From Paralvinella palmiformis (lineage: Eukaryota; Annelida; Polychaeta; Terebellida; Alvinellidae), in the NCBI GenBank assembly GCA_025642065.1, contig JAODUP010000554.1:144501-208500 (forward strand): DNA of 64,000 bases, in the 5' to 3' direction. Made by a program: the position numbers and the translations under genes. This document shows, piece by piece, positions 38,613-50,006 of this stretch; the first letter of the stretch is position 1; each line of letters starts with the position of its first letter. The notes under the pieces are model-generated. The model saw only the letters and a program-made list of their open reading frames with translations, was not told where the DNA came from and did not search any database.

Positions 38613-41600
38613 GCACACTAACTGTGGCACCGCACATGTGCATTTAACCAATTAAACTGGTCTGGATACTTTGGGCTCCACCCACAACATGGTGACACCA
38701 CCACATAGCATGCCTGTAATATATATAGAGATATTGCTATTTAGGCATTTAGAACAGGCAAAATTTAATTAAATTAATTTATCATTTCATTTTTTAATTC
38801 AGAAATATTTCTTCCATGACAGTCCTACTTGGAATATAAACTACTCGGAGTATGTATTCCAAGTAGGTACTCGGAGTATCTAGTAATGGTAAAAAATATT
38901 AGTAAAAAAAAGTCCGGGAAAAAAACTGGAATTGGAATTTTGGAATTGAATTGATAAATTTGAGGTGGAATTGACCAAATGGAATTGACCCCATGTCTGG
39001 TAGGTAAGATATCTAAATATTCTACTGTTATGTTGTTTATTTATTTATTTCATAATTGAGGTATATTTTACAAATACAGCTTGGCTTCATTATCATGCGG
39101 TCCTGTATACTGTTAGAGGCAGATGTCTTGAGGTGGGTGCTCAGCTCCCAATTACTCGGACTGAAGATATTAAATATTTGGTGATTTTCTACAGTAAATC
39201 TGTTGAAAATACTTTCATATGATGCAGGAAAATTCAAACAACATTTTAACACTTTGTATTTATCACAATAAAAAAACATTACCAACAGCCAGTTATTATC
39301 AAGTACCGTACTTACGTGAATAAGGGGCCGGGGGTAAATATGATTTGAAATAAAAAAGTGCCCCTGTTTGATTTAGTGCCACCCCTCGAAGAAAACAAAC
39401 GAAGATACACATCCCCTTGTTTGATTTATAAATATGTTGTGCATGAACACTACTATAAATGCTGTGCAAATTCTATGACATGTCTTGTTATTATTATCTT
39501 TTAATAAAAACGCAAATTTGGTACCATACGTTGACATGTTTTTGGATGGATGAACAATATTTTCAGTACGATAATCATTTATATCAGACACCAACATGCC
39601 TTAAAAACAATAAGAGCCTCTGCTTGAATAAGGGCCTGCTTGAATAACCACTGGGGAAAAACAATCATTGAAAACAATAACTGCCAGGGCCCTTATTCGC
39701 GTGAGTACGGTGTGTCAGTTAGTTTATCTGAGCTAGAGAAATCTATATTTAATTTGAGCTTAATTGCATAGTTCAACAAACGTACACTCACTTGGATGGT
39801 TTCACCTGTTCATCTGGCATCGAAAACCAAATTGTCACCAACCATCACAAGTGATTCCGCCCATAAAATAGTTCTGGTTATTTTGATGGGATTTCCAATG
39901 TAGGAATAAATATGAAGCAACATTTTGTTGGTTCCATGGCTGCATCAATATTAGGGCTATTGCCAAAATTCTTCATTCTAACAGGATTCGAATGATTCTG
40001 TTGTGTCATCTGGATAAAAATACAAAAGAAAAAGTATTGATTGGTTATTGACTTATTCTCATATTCTCAAATGGAGAAAATATGTGGATAAATGGCTTTG
40101 CAAAAAGTTGTATGGTATCACACCCCTCCCTCCACCGCTAACGAATATAAACCATTGTTATTTGTGGTCCACTTAGAACATGATTTACATCCATGTACCT
40201 CAGACACTGCGTAAGAACGGAGCTAGACTCTGCTCGTTATCTAACAGAATTTAATATATACTGGTGAGAAATTCAAGATGCTGAACTATTTGATCTATGT
40301 AATATATTTTTAAAGATTGTACGTTTTCGCTTGTTTTCATACTTGGTTCTGACTGATATGCTGACACAATCTGTGCTTATGTTACATGAAATTCTGATAC
40401 TAGGCTGAATCATATACTGACTAGGCAGTGCCACTGTTTGACTTTTCTTAGGGTTAGTTTCCTTTCCACCAATTTTCTAATTTTCATCCCTTTCTATTTA
40501 AATTTGGGCATTCCTATAACACAGTCCTTAGAGGACTGTAATACATACTTACTAACTCCTATAGCACAATCCTTAGAGGACTGTAATACATACTTACTAA
40601 CTCCTATAGCACAATCCTTAGAGGACTGTAATACATATTTACTAACTCCTATAGCACAGTCCTTAGAAGATTGTAATGCATACTTACTAACTCCTATTAC
40701 ACAATCCTTAGAGGACTCTAACACATACCTACTGACTGCTGTATCACAGTTTTTAGAGGACTGTGCTGCATAACTGCTAACTCATATTTGAGTTAGTAGT
40801 ATATTTAATCAGGTAATTGCCTCTGGGCTGTATGTTCCAGATGTAATCAGTGATGAGGCTGAAGAGATAATTCACTCACTTCCATAATTTCATTTGAGTG
40901 CAACTCATGGATTTGCTTCCTTTTATTTCAGGCAATGAACTTGTTGTTCAGCATCAAGGACAAGATGGCTGACCACAGTGGTACGCCACTTGTACTCTGG
41001 ATGAAGAAACATGGTCAGCGTACTGTGGACAAATACAATGCATGGAAGGAGGGAGGCGGGAAATCGGCCATTATATTCCAGGCTGAGAGTGCAGACAAGC
41101 TGTTTGAAGCATATATTGATCCGGAGAATCAGTTTGCCGAAGTTGACAAGTTTTCTCAGGTTGGTGCTCCCTAATGTCTCCACAAATGCTGGTGTTATCG
41201 ATGTTTGTAGGTTAATTCCTCTTTCATTAATAGGCTTATACAGAATCTTAGCCAGGGTTTATAAAATTAATTATAGGTAATATTTAAATTATAAGCAATA
41301 ATCCATGCCATCAAATTTGCCACCTAACCATAAAAACTAATGACTTGGCTGAGAAATTGAGTATTTTTCCAAGGAGAGTGGAAAATATTGGTATTGGATA
41401 CTGTACTGGGAATTATTGAGAGAAATACTAGGAATTAAAATTAATAACCTAATAAATTGATCCTGTCATTGCGACCAAAATGCTACCCATATCTTAACCT
41501 AACCAATACAATATCCAGTGAGTGCTCCTTTTCCTTTGCAATTAGTAGAATGCATATTCACAAAATGTTATGTCGTCTAACCCAAACTTCAAAACAGACT

Positions 41601-44600
41601 AGGCATGTTTAAAGCTGCTAAGCTTGTCACATTATAACATACCGTAGGTCCCAGCCATTAAGCTGAGACTAATGGCCAGTGCTATTTCAGTGTCAAGAAA
41701 TCCAGTCATCGGGAGAAATAATTTCAGTGTGTTAGCAGCCATCTAGACTCTTAAGTCTAGATCTAGATGTAAACGGACATCAAACATCATTTTGATTTAA
41801 ACTCATGCAGTCAAAATAGAAGTGAAACAAGTTGATGATAATTATACTTGGTTTTATAATGAAAATCAATATTTATATGTAGAATTATCTGATTTTTGTA
41901 ATTATGGATAAATGTTGTTGGACTCAGTAGCACATTTCACGACTTTCGAAGGCAGCGTCAGTAACAAGACAACTTTATCCAAGACTTTCCATACCCAAGA
42001 GCGTTGTATCTAATTTGTTTGGTGGTATGGACATTAGGATGCCTCCATATACATAGATATATATTGTCTGAGGCATATTTATACTAATGACGGGATAATT
42101 ACTGATTAATTAATTTATTTTCAATAGAGAGTTAGTTACTAACTGACTGCATATACCAGTAATTTACATTGTCTCGGTTATTGCCGCGTTAGTGACCAAA
42201 ACGTACCATCAAAGGCTCAGTAGTAATTTACAATATGTCTAATTATTTCTAAGTCATTGACTTCATATGTTTAATCACACCGTTAATTTAAGGTTGAGGT
42301 CCCACATATGCGTTAACAGTTCGTGTAAACAATCGTTATATAATTAGCCTTGATCTATTGACAGTATACAAAACGCATTGGTACAAATAACGAATTATGA
42401 AGACAAAACTATTTCCTGTGTTCAAAATGTCACCTGGAAAAACTGCAGGGAAAAATTGTGATATTCAGGTCTAAAAACGACCTCTCTGTCCGAAATATTA
42501 TCACAAGACCAAATTAGCATTTCATATTTTATTACCTTCTAGTTCTAATATGATGTGTATTTGGAATTTGTGAGGGCTCGAGGCAACAACCGATGGTGAC
42601 AATAAATTATTAAATCAGTTGTTACAGTCGGATATTGTATGATTTCCAAAGCAGCTAATGTATCGAATTGAATTGTAACACCCCCACATATTAGTAAGAT
42701 GGACATTGTGGTTGCCAGTATGATCATAATTGTCATTTTATCACCTAGACAGGCAGATGTTACAGGGTTCGCACAGGTCATTGAATTTGAAAACCTCAAA
42801 AGTCATGGAATTTGAAAATTTGGATTCCAGGCCTGGAAAATCCTGGAATTTTTGTAGAGGTCCTTAAAAGTCCTGGAATTTGGACATTCATGATTATAAA
42901 TTTTATATAGATCTATATGTCATTACACTTCTTTCTAAATGTCGAGTCAGTGTTTGTGTTAGTTATATATACACATCCACTGTGCATTAAGAGTTCATGA
43001 ATTCGTTGAAAAGGTCCTGGAATTTGATATTGGAAGGTCATTGTAAGTCATGGAATTTGAGATGTCAAAATGTGAATGAAACCTTGTGTTAGAACCTAAT
43101 GCTGAATAGTCTGTTATTTAATGTCAAACAAATAGGTGTTAGTAACACTACGTAATTATTGGCTGTATAGACCTGTTTGTTCAATGAAGCTTTCGTGTTT
43201 TAGGAGAGCCACGTGGGTACGGTGAACCATAGTGGTACATGTAGGATTTTGGGAGGTTAATTACCATGAATTAACAAGATCCAGAAGACATTCGTCAGTT
43301 TTCCATTCATCAAGATGTACATGTTCATCAATAATAAGTCACTAATTGTGAACAACAGGGTGAAAAAATAGGTTAATTGTTGGAAGGTTAAAGGTGAATT
43401 ATGGTTGTTTTGTATGAGTAGCTTGGGATATCTGTAGAACAGTAATTGGAAAACTGCACTGGAAACCAAGGCTAAAGAGGGCGCCTGTGTGGTCTAACTG
43501 GTAGCGTGTTGGACCACAGATGATTACCACCCGTGTTCAAATCTCAGCGTGGGCATATCTGAAGGGTGTTTCATCTTTGACTTTGCTTCATTACCTTTGG
43601 AGGTTGCTCGGCCCATTTAGCCTACCGTGTACACAAAAGTGGCCATCAAACATCAATCACCATCATCATCACTCCAAGGCTAAACAAACCACTCACTTAC
43701 TTATTATGAACACCAAATAATTGTTTCACTCAGAAAATCCACTAGAAGACCAATTGAAAATATGCACAAGACTTTTGTTACTTAGGTATCTAATAATAAT
43801 ATCCCAAATTTAAGAGTGAAATATGGTAAATTACAAATATCAATTAAAATACTATTGTTGTCAATCTTATACCTTACAAGAGTAACTGTGTTTGTTAGAT
43901 TCTTTTTTGAAGAAAGGTGGACGTATCATTGCAGATGTCATTGGACATTATAAACATCAGGATTCACGATGAGACAGTACGTCCTGATTTATGCACACAG
44001 TCATATTTAAAGAAGCTTGTTTTTATCTGTTTTATATTAGTCTGTATTGGAAGCTATGCAGTATATATTGAATCTTCAGTATCAAACTGCTTATCTCAGT
44101 GGGCATATGGTGCTTATGTGGTCATACTGGTTACATTGTGACCACATATCTGTAGCATTTGGGTTCAAATTCTGGCATCGCTATCACTGAAAGTTGTTTC
44201 ATCCATCACTTCAACACATTACCTTTGGAGATACGTGGTTCTCTGGTAGTGCATCAGTTACAGCATGGCACTGGAAACATCCACGTTGTGGGTTCCAGTC
44301 TGACCCATACTTGTGTTTTGGGGATGTTTCTCTAACTCTAAGCAGTCTCGCCTCAACTATATATGTCCCAAGTGTTACGAAGCTAAACAACCCAACCAAA
44401 TTTCACATTTTAATTTGAAAAGCCGTAAGCTGCAAGCCAACACTGAAGGCAAACTGCTGCCCCTCAACTCTATTATTAGGCAATTTTTAAAGTTCATTAG
44501 TTTCAGTCGAATTCCCTCGTGATACCACCAAACTACCATCTGTTTGGTCTTCTGCATTTAAGGGTGGATGCTGTCATAGTCCAAAGGATAGAGTGCTGTG

Positions 44601-45693
44601 CTGCAAATCTCTTTCCTCTATTTTGAAATCGCCCCTTTGGTCATACATCCAATGCAGATGTTTAACACATCATCAGTGGTTTAACACATCATCAGAGGTT
44701 TAACACATCATTCGCATCCATCCTCATTCACTCACTTTACATTTATGAACTCTTACTACTGGAGTGGTTTTGGGAATCTCATCTCTGCTCATGGGACGTG
44801 TATATTTCCTTTCTTGGCTTTTGTTATAAAGTGTGTCTATTTGCCAGTAAGCTCTGTCACCCTTGTCTCCCACTTTTTGTGACACCCACCCCTAGTTATG
44901 GCTTAAGACACAAAGAGTATCTTTAGTATCATGATGCAGTGGATCAGGTCAGCTGTTTGGGTGAGTGCACGCTCGTGAATGCTTCCGTTTTATGGCCACT
45001 TTTGTACACATGGTAGGCTAAATGGGCCGAGTGACCTCAAAATGTAATGAGGCGAAGTGAAAGATGAAACGCCCTTCTGACATAGCCCGGCCGGGGTTTG
45101 AACCCAGGTGCTGTAGATTCATGGCCAACTGCACTACCAGCTAGGCCATGGAGGTGGTGCAGTTCATAGACAGGTGCACTGCAGATGTTAGGGATCAAAT
45201 TCCAGTGTACTTTGACTCAGCTAGATATTTCATCCTCTAATAAAAGCCTTTAACCTGATCATCTCCGTGATTGCTGACTTATTAGTTGGCCCACTGATAT
45301 GGCTGTATGTACTGATCAAATCTCATCATCTTGTCAGTAGTTTAATTCCAAACATGAAAATGGGTTTTACCAGTCAGCAAAACACATGGAGTTTGTATCG
45401 TTAACAACATTCCATTTACGTAGTTTATTCTTCATTTCACTAGGTTGCCAGCTAGCGCTTCATTGTAAAGTACTGTATTGTACATTTATTTTCAGATCAA
45501 TACGTTGCAGCAGCTTCAGAATATTGCCAGCCATCCCATAATACATGACAAGATAGCGAACGATGAGGTTCGTTTGAATGCACTTTGGTTCGACATCTAC
45601 AAGGGTAACTTCTTTATGTTCAGCCGGTCTCGGAAACAGTTTATTCCCGTCACTGAGGAGTCTTACGATCACCTGTTTGAGGATGGCAAATAA
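35697..45693 (+). CDS. beta-carbonic anhydrase (4 coding exons)
   Basis: Zinc enzyme that interconverts CO2 and bicarbonate; beta-class enzymes occur in many invertebrates but not vertebrates. Exons: 35697-35798, 36408-36632, 40932-41159, 45496-45693. All three introns are GT..AG and phase 0 (609, 4299 and 4336 bp). The product is 250 residues, close to the usual animal length. Exon 1 gives MPGLEKILRGILKYQ. Exon 2 carries the CxDxR motif (CMDSR: zinc ligand Cys42, catalytic pair Asp44-Arg46), SIRNAGNLVPH and the HxxC motif CGHTDC (zinc ligands His105 and Cys108). Exon 3 carries YIDPENQFAEVDKFSQ. Exon 4 carries INTLQQLQNIASHP and LNALWFDIYKGNF. The start has an in-frame TAA 12 bases upstream (35685-35687). 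No frameshift or lost key residue was seen. There is no obvious targeting peptide, so whether it is cytosolic or mitochondrial cannot be told from this. Untranslated upstream exons are possible. Confidence 0.93.
35910..36165 (+). mobile_element. tRNA-derived SINE, family 3, in intron 1
   Basis: A degenerate tRNA-like head (agatgggtagagcatgagac, then gcgggaggtcgcaagtttgc) is followed by actatagtagggggagtttt. The same order occurs in reverse at 55845-55982, which defines a family. It fills about 40 percent of intron 1 of the carbonic anhydrase gene. Confidence 0.65.
37627..38999. mobile_element. hAT-like element of the GGGGTCAATT family, intron 2
   Basis: The left end caaacatgggggtcaattcc and the right end (reverse-complemented cagacatggggtcaattcc) are inverted. 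The flanking octamers gtaagtaa (37619-37626) and gtaggtaa (39000-39007) agree at 7 of 8. Both ends are rich in ggaattg repeats. The right 250 bp match the 302-bp element at 49037-49338. The extra interior holds a tandemly repeated segment (about 37755-38160 and 38500-38770) and a SINE. No transposase seen. Confidence 0.75.
37818..37988 (-). mobile_element. tRNA-derived SINE, family 1, reverse, in intron 2
   Basis: On the minus strand the head gcccggtggcctagtggtta, then cgcaggttcgaacccc, and the body ctcaaccactccaacataga match the family 1 copy at 23882. A 6-bp tccaga direct repeat flanks it (37812-37817 and 37989-37994). The duplicated segment at about 38545 has aatccagaacttt with no SINE, so it is an empty-site paralogue. 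Confidence 0.85.
39305..39711. mobile_element. MITE with ACCGTACTyACGyGAATAAGGG termini
   Basis: The left end accgtacttacgtgaataag and the reverse-complemented right end accgtactcacgcgaataag differ at 2 of 20 positions. The interior includes gcctctgcttgaataagggc, a further partial repeat of the terminus. No target duplication is clear; superfamily not assigned. Confidence 0.7.
40513..40780. repeat. 45-bp minisatellite, about six copies, in intron 2
   Basis: The unit reads from cctatagcacaatccttaga through ggactgtaatacatacttac, 45 bp long. Each copy has the near-palindrome acagtccttagaggactgt (8-bp arms around tag). Because 45 is a multiple of three and the unit lacks stops, both strands stay open; these frames are not exons. 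Confidence 0.9.
42763..43086. mobile_element. hAT-like MITE with CAGGGTTCGCAC terminus, intron 3
   Basis: The left end cagggttcgcacaggtcatt is typical of hAT elements. The right end, reverse-complemented, reads caaggtttcattcaca. The interior is built of cctggaattt and tcatggaatttga motifs. A 5-bp tgtta directly abuts both ends (42758-42762, 43087-43091); the 8 bp expected for hAT is not intact. A related patch of tcctggaaaata motifs lies at about 37029-37076. Confidence 0.6.
43477..43673 (+). mobile_element. tRNA-derived SINE, family 2, full-length copy, intron 3
   Basis: Head: ggcgcctgtgtggtctaact (box A) and gtgttcaaatctc (box B). Body: tttcatctttgactttgctt, ggttgctcggcccatttagc, gtacacaaaagtggcc. 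The tail is made of atc repeats. It is flanked by a perfect 11-bp duplication, ccaaggctaaa, at 43466-43476 and 43674-43684. This is the best reference copy in the window. Confidence 0.9.
44130..44231 (+). mobile_element. SINE family 2, partial copy, intron 3
   Basis: tgaccacatatctgtagcat, then gggttcaaattctgg (box B), then gttgtttcatccatcacttc and cattacctttggag. It runs straight into another tRNA-like head. Confidence 0.6.
44235..44400 (+). mobile_element. second tRNA-like SINE head, intron 3
   Basis: tggttctctggtagtgcatc (box-A-like) and tgtgggttccagtctgaccc (box-B-like) at tRNA-like spacing. It directly follows a family 2 fragment, so the two form a dimer-like array or successive insertions. 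Confidence 0.4.
44981..45160 (-). mobile_element. SINE family 2, near full-length reverse copy, intron 3
   Basis: ttatggccacttttgtacac, then aaatgggccgagtgacctca, then gatgaaacgcccttctgaca, then cggggtttgaacccaggtgc (box B) and ctaccagctaggccatggag (box A), all reversed. Target duplication not clear. Confidence 0.8.
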
Positions 45694-46760
45694 TTACCAC
45701 ATCAGGTAAATCGGAGAGATAATTCTGGATTTTGCTGGACTACGACAAACGTTTTCGGAATATTTTAATTGCTGCTGCAACTTAGGGTGTACATATGCAA
45801 GCTCTTTGTTAAACATTTGGTGTCAGAAAACTGTGGCATTGTAATTATGACTAGGAATTAGATCAAACTGATGATATGCTTGGCTATGTGATTGTAATTT
45901 GTATAATTTTAGATTTTTTGGTTTATGTGCAGTTTTAATTATTTTTGAATCGGATAGTTTGGACCAGTGAATTGTCATCTTGGCAAAATGAGAACTGGTG
46001 ATATTTACTGACCACCTCATGTCTACATGTTAACTGATGTGTGTGTACCTATTTATTATAGAAACTAGACTAGGTGATAGATGGTTGTTAAGCGAATTAA
46101 TTAAAATAATTTTTTGTGTTTCGCTGGCACCTGCGGTACAATAGTTAATGTTATGTTATCATATGTTAGAGATGTAATGTACTAATGCATAGCCAGATGT
46201 GTTCCAAATATATGCTTCTGGGACGTAGCATAGGGTCTGTATTGTATGTGGGCATTTAAGAACTAATAATAATAATATACAAAGTTTATATAGCGCCCTA
46301 TATAACCTGTAAGGTTACTCTAAGGTGCTTGAAGTTGTTTCAATGCACCGTCTTTGTATTAGTTACTGCAGGAATACCATGATTTAAATGTGTCATGATG
46401 ATCATACAAGAAATTAGGAATGTGCTTTAGTAATGTTGACAAGGAATATACATGTATAATGTTTATAAATGGAATTTGTTACCTTTCTTGAATATGTTTT
46501 TGTTATTTTGTAAGAATTGGTTGTTTTATTTCAGTATTTATTTCTGACAAGACTTGGTTATTTTGTGTGATTGTAATCTTTTGTATATTTATTTTTATTA
46601 TATTTCTTACCAGTAGGTGATGTAGGGAATTATTATTATTGTATGGGCTCATAAATAGCAATCAATGTTTTCACGAGAATACCAGAAAATACACAATTAA
46701 GAAGACGCCTTCTCATAGAATGATAAAACCATTATATCATCCAACACTAAAATAAAAGAT
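45694..46760 (+). other. 3' UTR region of the carbonic anhydrase gene
   Basis: AT-rich sequence from the stop codon to the AATAAA at 46751-46756, which would give a 3' UTR of about 1.05 kb. It contains an AAT-repeat SINE-like piece at 46262-46350. The true transcript end is not proven; no nearer canonical AATAAA was seen. Confidence 0.35.
46262..46350 (+). mobile_element. AAT-headed SINE/MITE-like piece
   Basis: aataataataatatacaaag, then tttatatagcgccctatata, then ctctaaggtgctt. The same order (AAT run, atagcgcc-like, aaggcactt-like) recurs at 58241-58312, so this is a dispersed repeat. Confidence 0.5.
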
Positions 46761-47908
46761 CGGGGAAACCCGGACCTTTTAACTTTCGATGTCTGGTAAT
46801 ATGTTCGTATGCTTGAAGTAACTAAAATAACCTACTGCTGTGTATTGCTGTTTGATCTTGATTTACTCTCTCATCACGTTGATATCGCCGGATCTGCTGT
46901 AGTTAGAGACGGTTAGCTGCTGTGAACTATTGACGGCTTGTTTATGTTACAGCCTGTAATATGTTGAGCAATAATTAGCTGATACTGTAGCGAATGAATG
47001 AATATCTTTATTGCATATCAGTCGGACTCGTTTTTTGGTATGTGCAATCACACGTACATTGCACGCAGACTGTACGTCCTCTCTTTCCTTAGCTGGAGTT
47101 GTTCACTCATTAGATGACCAAAAAGGAGACAGTGCGAATGCATCTAATTAACCAATTTCAGAGTATTGTTTATTATGCATTCTTTATTATGCAGATAACC
47201 AAAAGTTTGTTTACGTTTTTGTTTATTGTTGCTATAAGGGTTACTTGTTATAATTATGCTCTGTATATTTGGAAATATTAATTAATTTATCAGATTACTA
47301 ATTATGTCTGCTCTGTATATCTGGAAGTAGCAATTTGGTTATATTATTGTAATAACATTTATATGCAAAATATGAATGAATGCATATGCTTAGCATAAGC
47401 ACATAATCTGTTTATATCTAAATGTAAAGGCTTATATAGTTAATTAATATGATTAACAGTTGTTTTTAAATTATATCCTTTCATTTATATTGGTTTGTGT
47501 GCGTAGGTCTGCTAAAGTGAAATTCCCTCTTTTGTTTCACCGTGTCTGTGTCACTCAGCGTGAGGATTAATAGTGTAAAAACCTGAATATATGACAGTTA
47601 TTGTTAATTAATTAATGAATGGAAAATCAGAAAAGCTTCCAAGTTAAATAAAACCTGAATTTACCAAACCAGGTGAAAAAAATGTACGATCTAGACATAT
47701 GCAGGAAACCTATCAACAGGTTTGGTTAAATAAGTTGAAACGGGTTGTAGACTGGGCCACTTTATGTGCTGCAAATAACTGAAAGGTCACTGAAAACCCA
47801 TTTTACTGCAATTGTAGTACAGGCTGACCGATAAGTTGCTTTACCGTTTAAATACTGTTCAATCACCAAATAGTAAAATGATTTATGGATCATCCTGTAC
47901 AAATAAAA

Positions 47909-47941
<33 letters not shown>

Positions 47942-48839
47942 CTAATTAAGGTTATTTCATGGGTTCCAGAGAATCAGGGAATGCTGTTAATTATTAACTA
48001 AATATGTCTGTTCTTAGAAAGTGTATATAATATAAATGATAACAATGATGTGTTGTAATATCTGTCATACACACATACAATGATGTATCTGAAGATATAA
48101 TTGTATGCCAGTATTTTAGGAAATAAATTCTTTACCTGCTAGAAGGTATGCTTATTTTTAATGGATTTAGGTTATATTTAACACACACACACACACTTTT
48201 AATAATCAATATTTAACTGAAGCAGGCATAAGATCTGTTAAGAACATCTAGATATGAAAGGCTATTATAATATAAAATTAGGTAAAATAATATTAATTAA
48301 ATATTTATATCTCATAATAAATCTCATCTTATAAAAGAGCTACCGGTAAATGCTTAATTCTGATGTTCACTAATTATTAACAGAACTTTGTCAAAAACCT
48401 TTTTGTCATACATATACATATATATGTGCACTTGGATATTTCAGTGAAATCCAAATACCATGAATCAGTTTGTCTGTAAATGACAACAGGTAATAAAATA
48501 TAATTGTTTGTGTTCAAATAACAGCTACAGTTAATGTGCTACATTCTCCTGGACCTATGATAGCCTAATTTTTGTAATTTGATTTTTACAATATAGATTG
48601 ATTAAATATATTTATTTAATATGCAAATTAATTAAGAGTATTAATTTATAATATTTTAATTACACTGATATTAATATATACCAAGTAAAAATCATAACAC
48701 AAAATTTTGGCATTTTACTCACAAATTATACACAATAACAAGAGGACCAAATTATGGAAGGGATATCACTTTACACAAATTAGACACAAAATAGGACTCT
48801 AAAGAGAAACACCTATTTCATTTAAAAAATCATCATCTA
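46761..48839. other. AT-rich intergenic, no gene seen
   Basis: Only (AT)n at 47914-47941 and short AC runs near 48180. No coding signal. Confidence 0.5.
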
Positions 48840-49036
48840 AAAGGTTACGCATCAGTTACCATGTTACCTGTGTTTTCCAATTTATTTGAAAGAATTATAT
48901 ATGTCTATATGATAAACTGAGGAAAATTTAGATAGAAAAAATGCACTTTATAAACACCAATATGAACTGCGTCCCAAACATTCCCATCATTTATCCTGTT
49001 ATTTATCTCTTCAATCATAGTCTTCTGTGTCCAAAC
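48840..49036 (+). mobile_element. LINE 'C' reverse-transcriptase fragment, left half
   Basis: Translates to SVTMLPVFSNLFERIIY, then a frame change, then LYKHQYELRPKHS; both are conserved pieces at the start of a non-LTR RT domain. It is cut at 49036 by the MITE at 49037-49338. Frame changes show it is decayed. Confidence 0.65.
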
Positions 49037-49338
49037 CAGAAGTGGGGTCAATTCCGTTTTGTCAATTCCAATTCCACTTGGTCAATTCCACATCAAATTT
49101 ATCAATTCCAATTCCATTTTTACCTACTCTTTTTTAGGTACTACTTTTTATGACGAGTAGACACTCCGAGTACCTACTTGGAATACCTAGTCTGAGTAGT
49201 TTATATTTCAAGTAGGATTGTCATGGAAGAAATATTTCTGAATTAAAAGGTAAATTAATTTGTGAATAAATTTTTTTGTAGCTAACTTCAATTTTGATTC
49301 CAAATTTATCAATTCCAATTGAATTGACCCTATGTCTG
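49037..49338. mobile_element. hAT-like MITE of the GGGGTCAATT family, with perfect TSD
   Basis: Left end cagaagtggggtcaattcc; right end reverse-complemented cagacatagggtcaatt. A perfect 8-bp duplication, gtccaaac, lies at 49029-49036 and 49339-49346, the hallmark length of hAT elements. The 302-bp interior carries repeated caattccaattcca and an actccgagtacctacttgga segment shared with the 37627-38999 copy. It splits LINE C. Confidence 0.88.
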
Positions 49339-49346
49339 GTCCAAAC

Positions 49347-49530
49347 ATGATCCGGAATTCACTCCGGCCATTCTCTGAGATTTTTCAGTTTATGTGATAA
49401 ATCATGACATATTACTAAGAAAACTGAACAATTATGGGATTCACGGAATAATGTATGACTGGTTTAGAAGCTATCTAGCTAACTGACAACAATTCGTTGA
49501 GATTGATGGTCATGTTCATGGTCCATTTCC
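49347..49530 (+). mobile_element. LINE 'C' reverse-transcriptase fragment, right half
   Basis: Resumes the RT reading with HDILLRKLNNYGIHGIMYDW and RSYLAN, a stop, then QQFVEIDG. This is the region after the motif-A Asp in CR1/jockey-type RTs. The match fades by about 49530. Confidence 0.7.
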
Positions 49531-49817
49531 GTGTTTGACATTTTTTGTGACATTGGCACCACCCGTCAGCAGAGATTTGTTACTTTCAATCATGGAAGTT
49601 AACAATACTTCTACCCTCATTATCTGAACAAACTCCCTACCAATGTTCTTTTGATTGACTTGTGATTTCTCTAGTTTATAAAGATATCTTTTAATCCCTA
49701 CATTAATTTTTTTGGTAAATCAAATTTAACCTATGAACAAACAAACAAATGCATTAAACATAAAACTGAATGAAGTATGGCTTCACTCCCTTGTTCATTG
49801 TGACACTTCCACCTGAC

Positions 49818-49998
49818 GTGGTCTAGCAGTAGCGTGTTGGACCACAGATCATTACCATGCACCTGTGTTCTAATCTCGGCGTGGGCATATCTGAAGGTTG
49901 TTTTGTCTTTGACTTCACCTCATTACCTTAGCAGGTTGCTTGTCTCATTTAGCCTACCTTGTGCACAAAAGTGGCTGTAAAACATCAATCACCATCGT
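49818..49998 (+). mobile_element. tRNA-derived SINE, family 2
   Basis: Starts gtggtctagcagtagcgtgt (box A), then tgttctaatctcggcgtggg, then cacctcattaccttagcagg, gtgcacaaaagtggctgtaa and the tail catcaatcaccatcgt. It is flanked by cacctgac at 49810-49817 and 49999-50006. Confidence 0.87.
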
Positions 49999-50006
49999 CA
50001 CCTGAC

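Noticed and set aside
40438..40773. Repeat protein PIAQSLEDCNTYLLT, about six copies
   Set aside because: It lies within an intron, is open on both strands, and comes from a 45-bp minisatellite whose length is a multiple of three.
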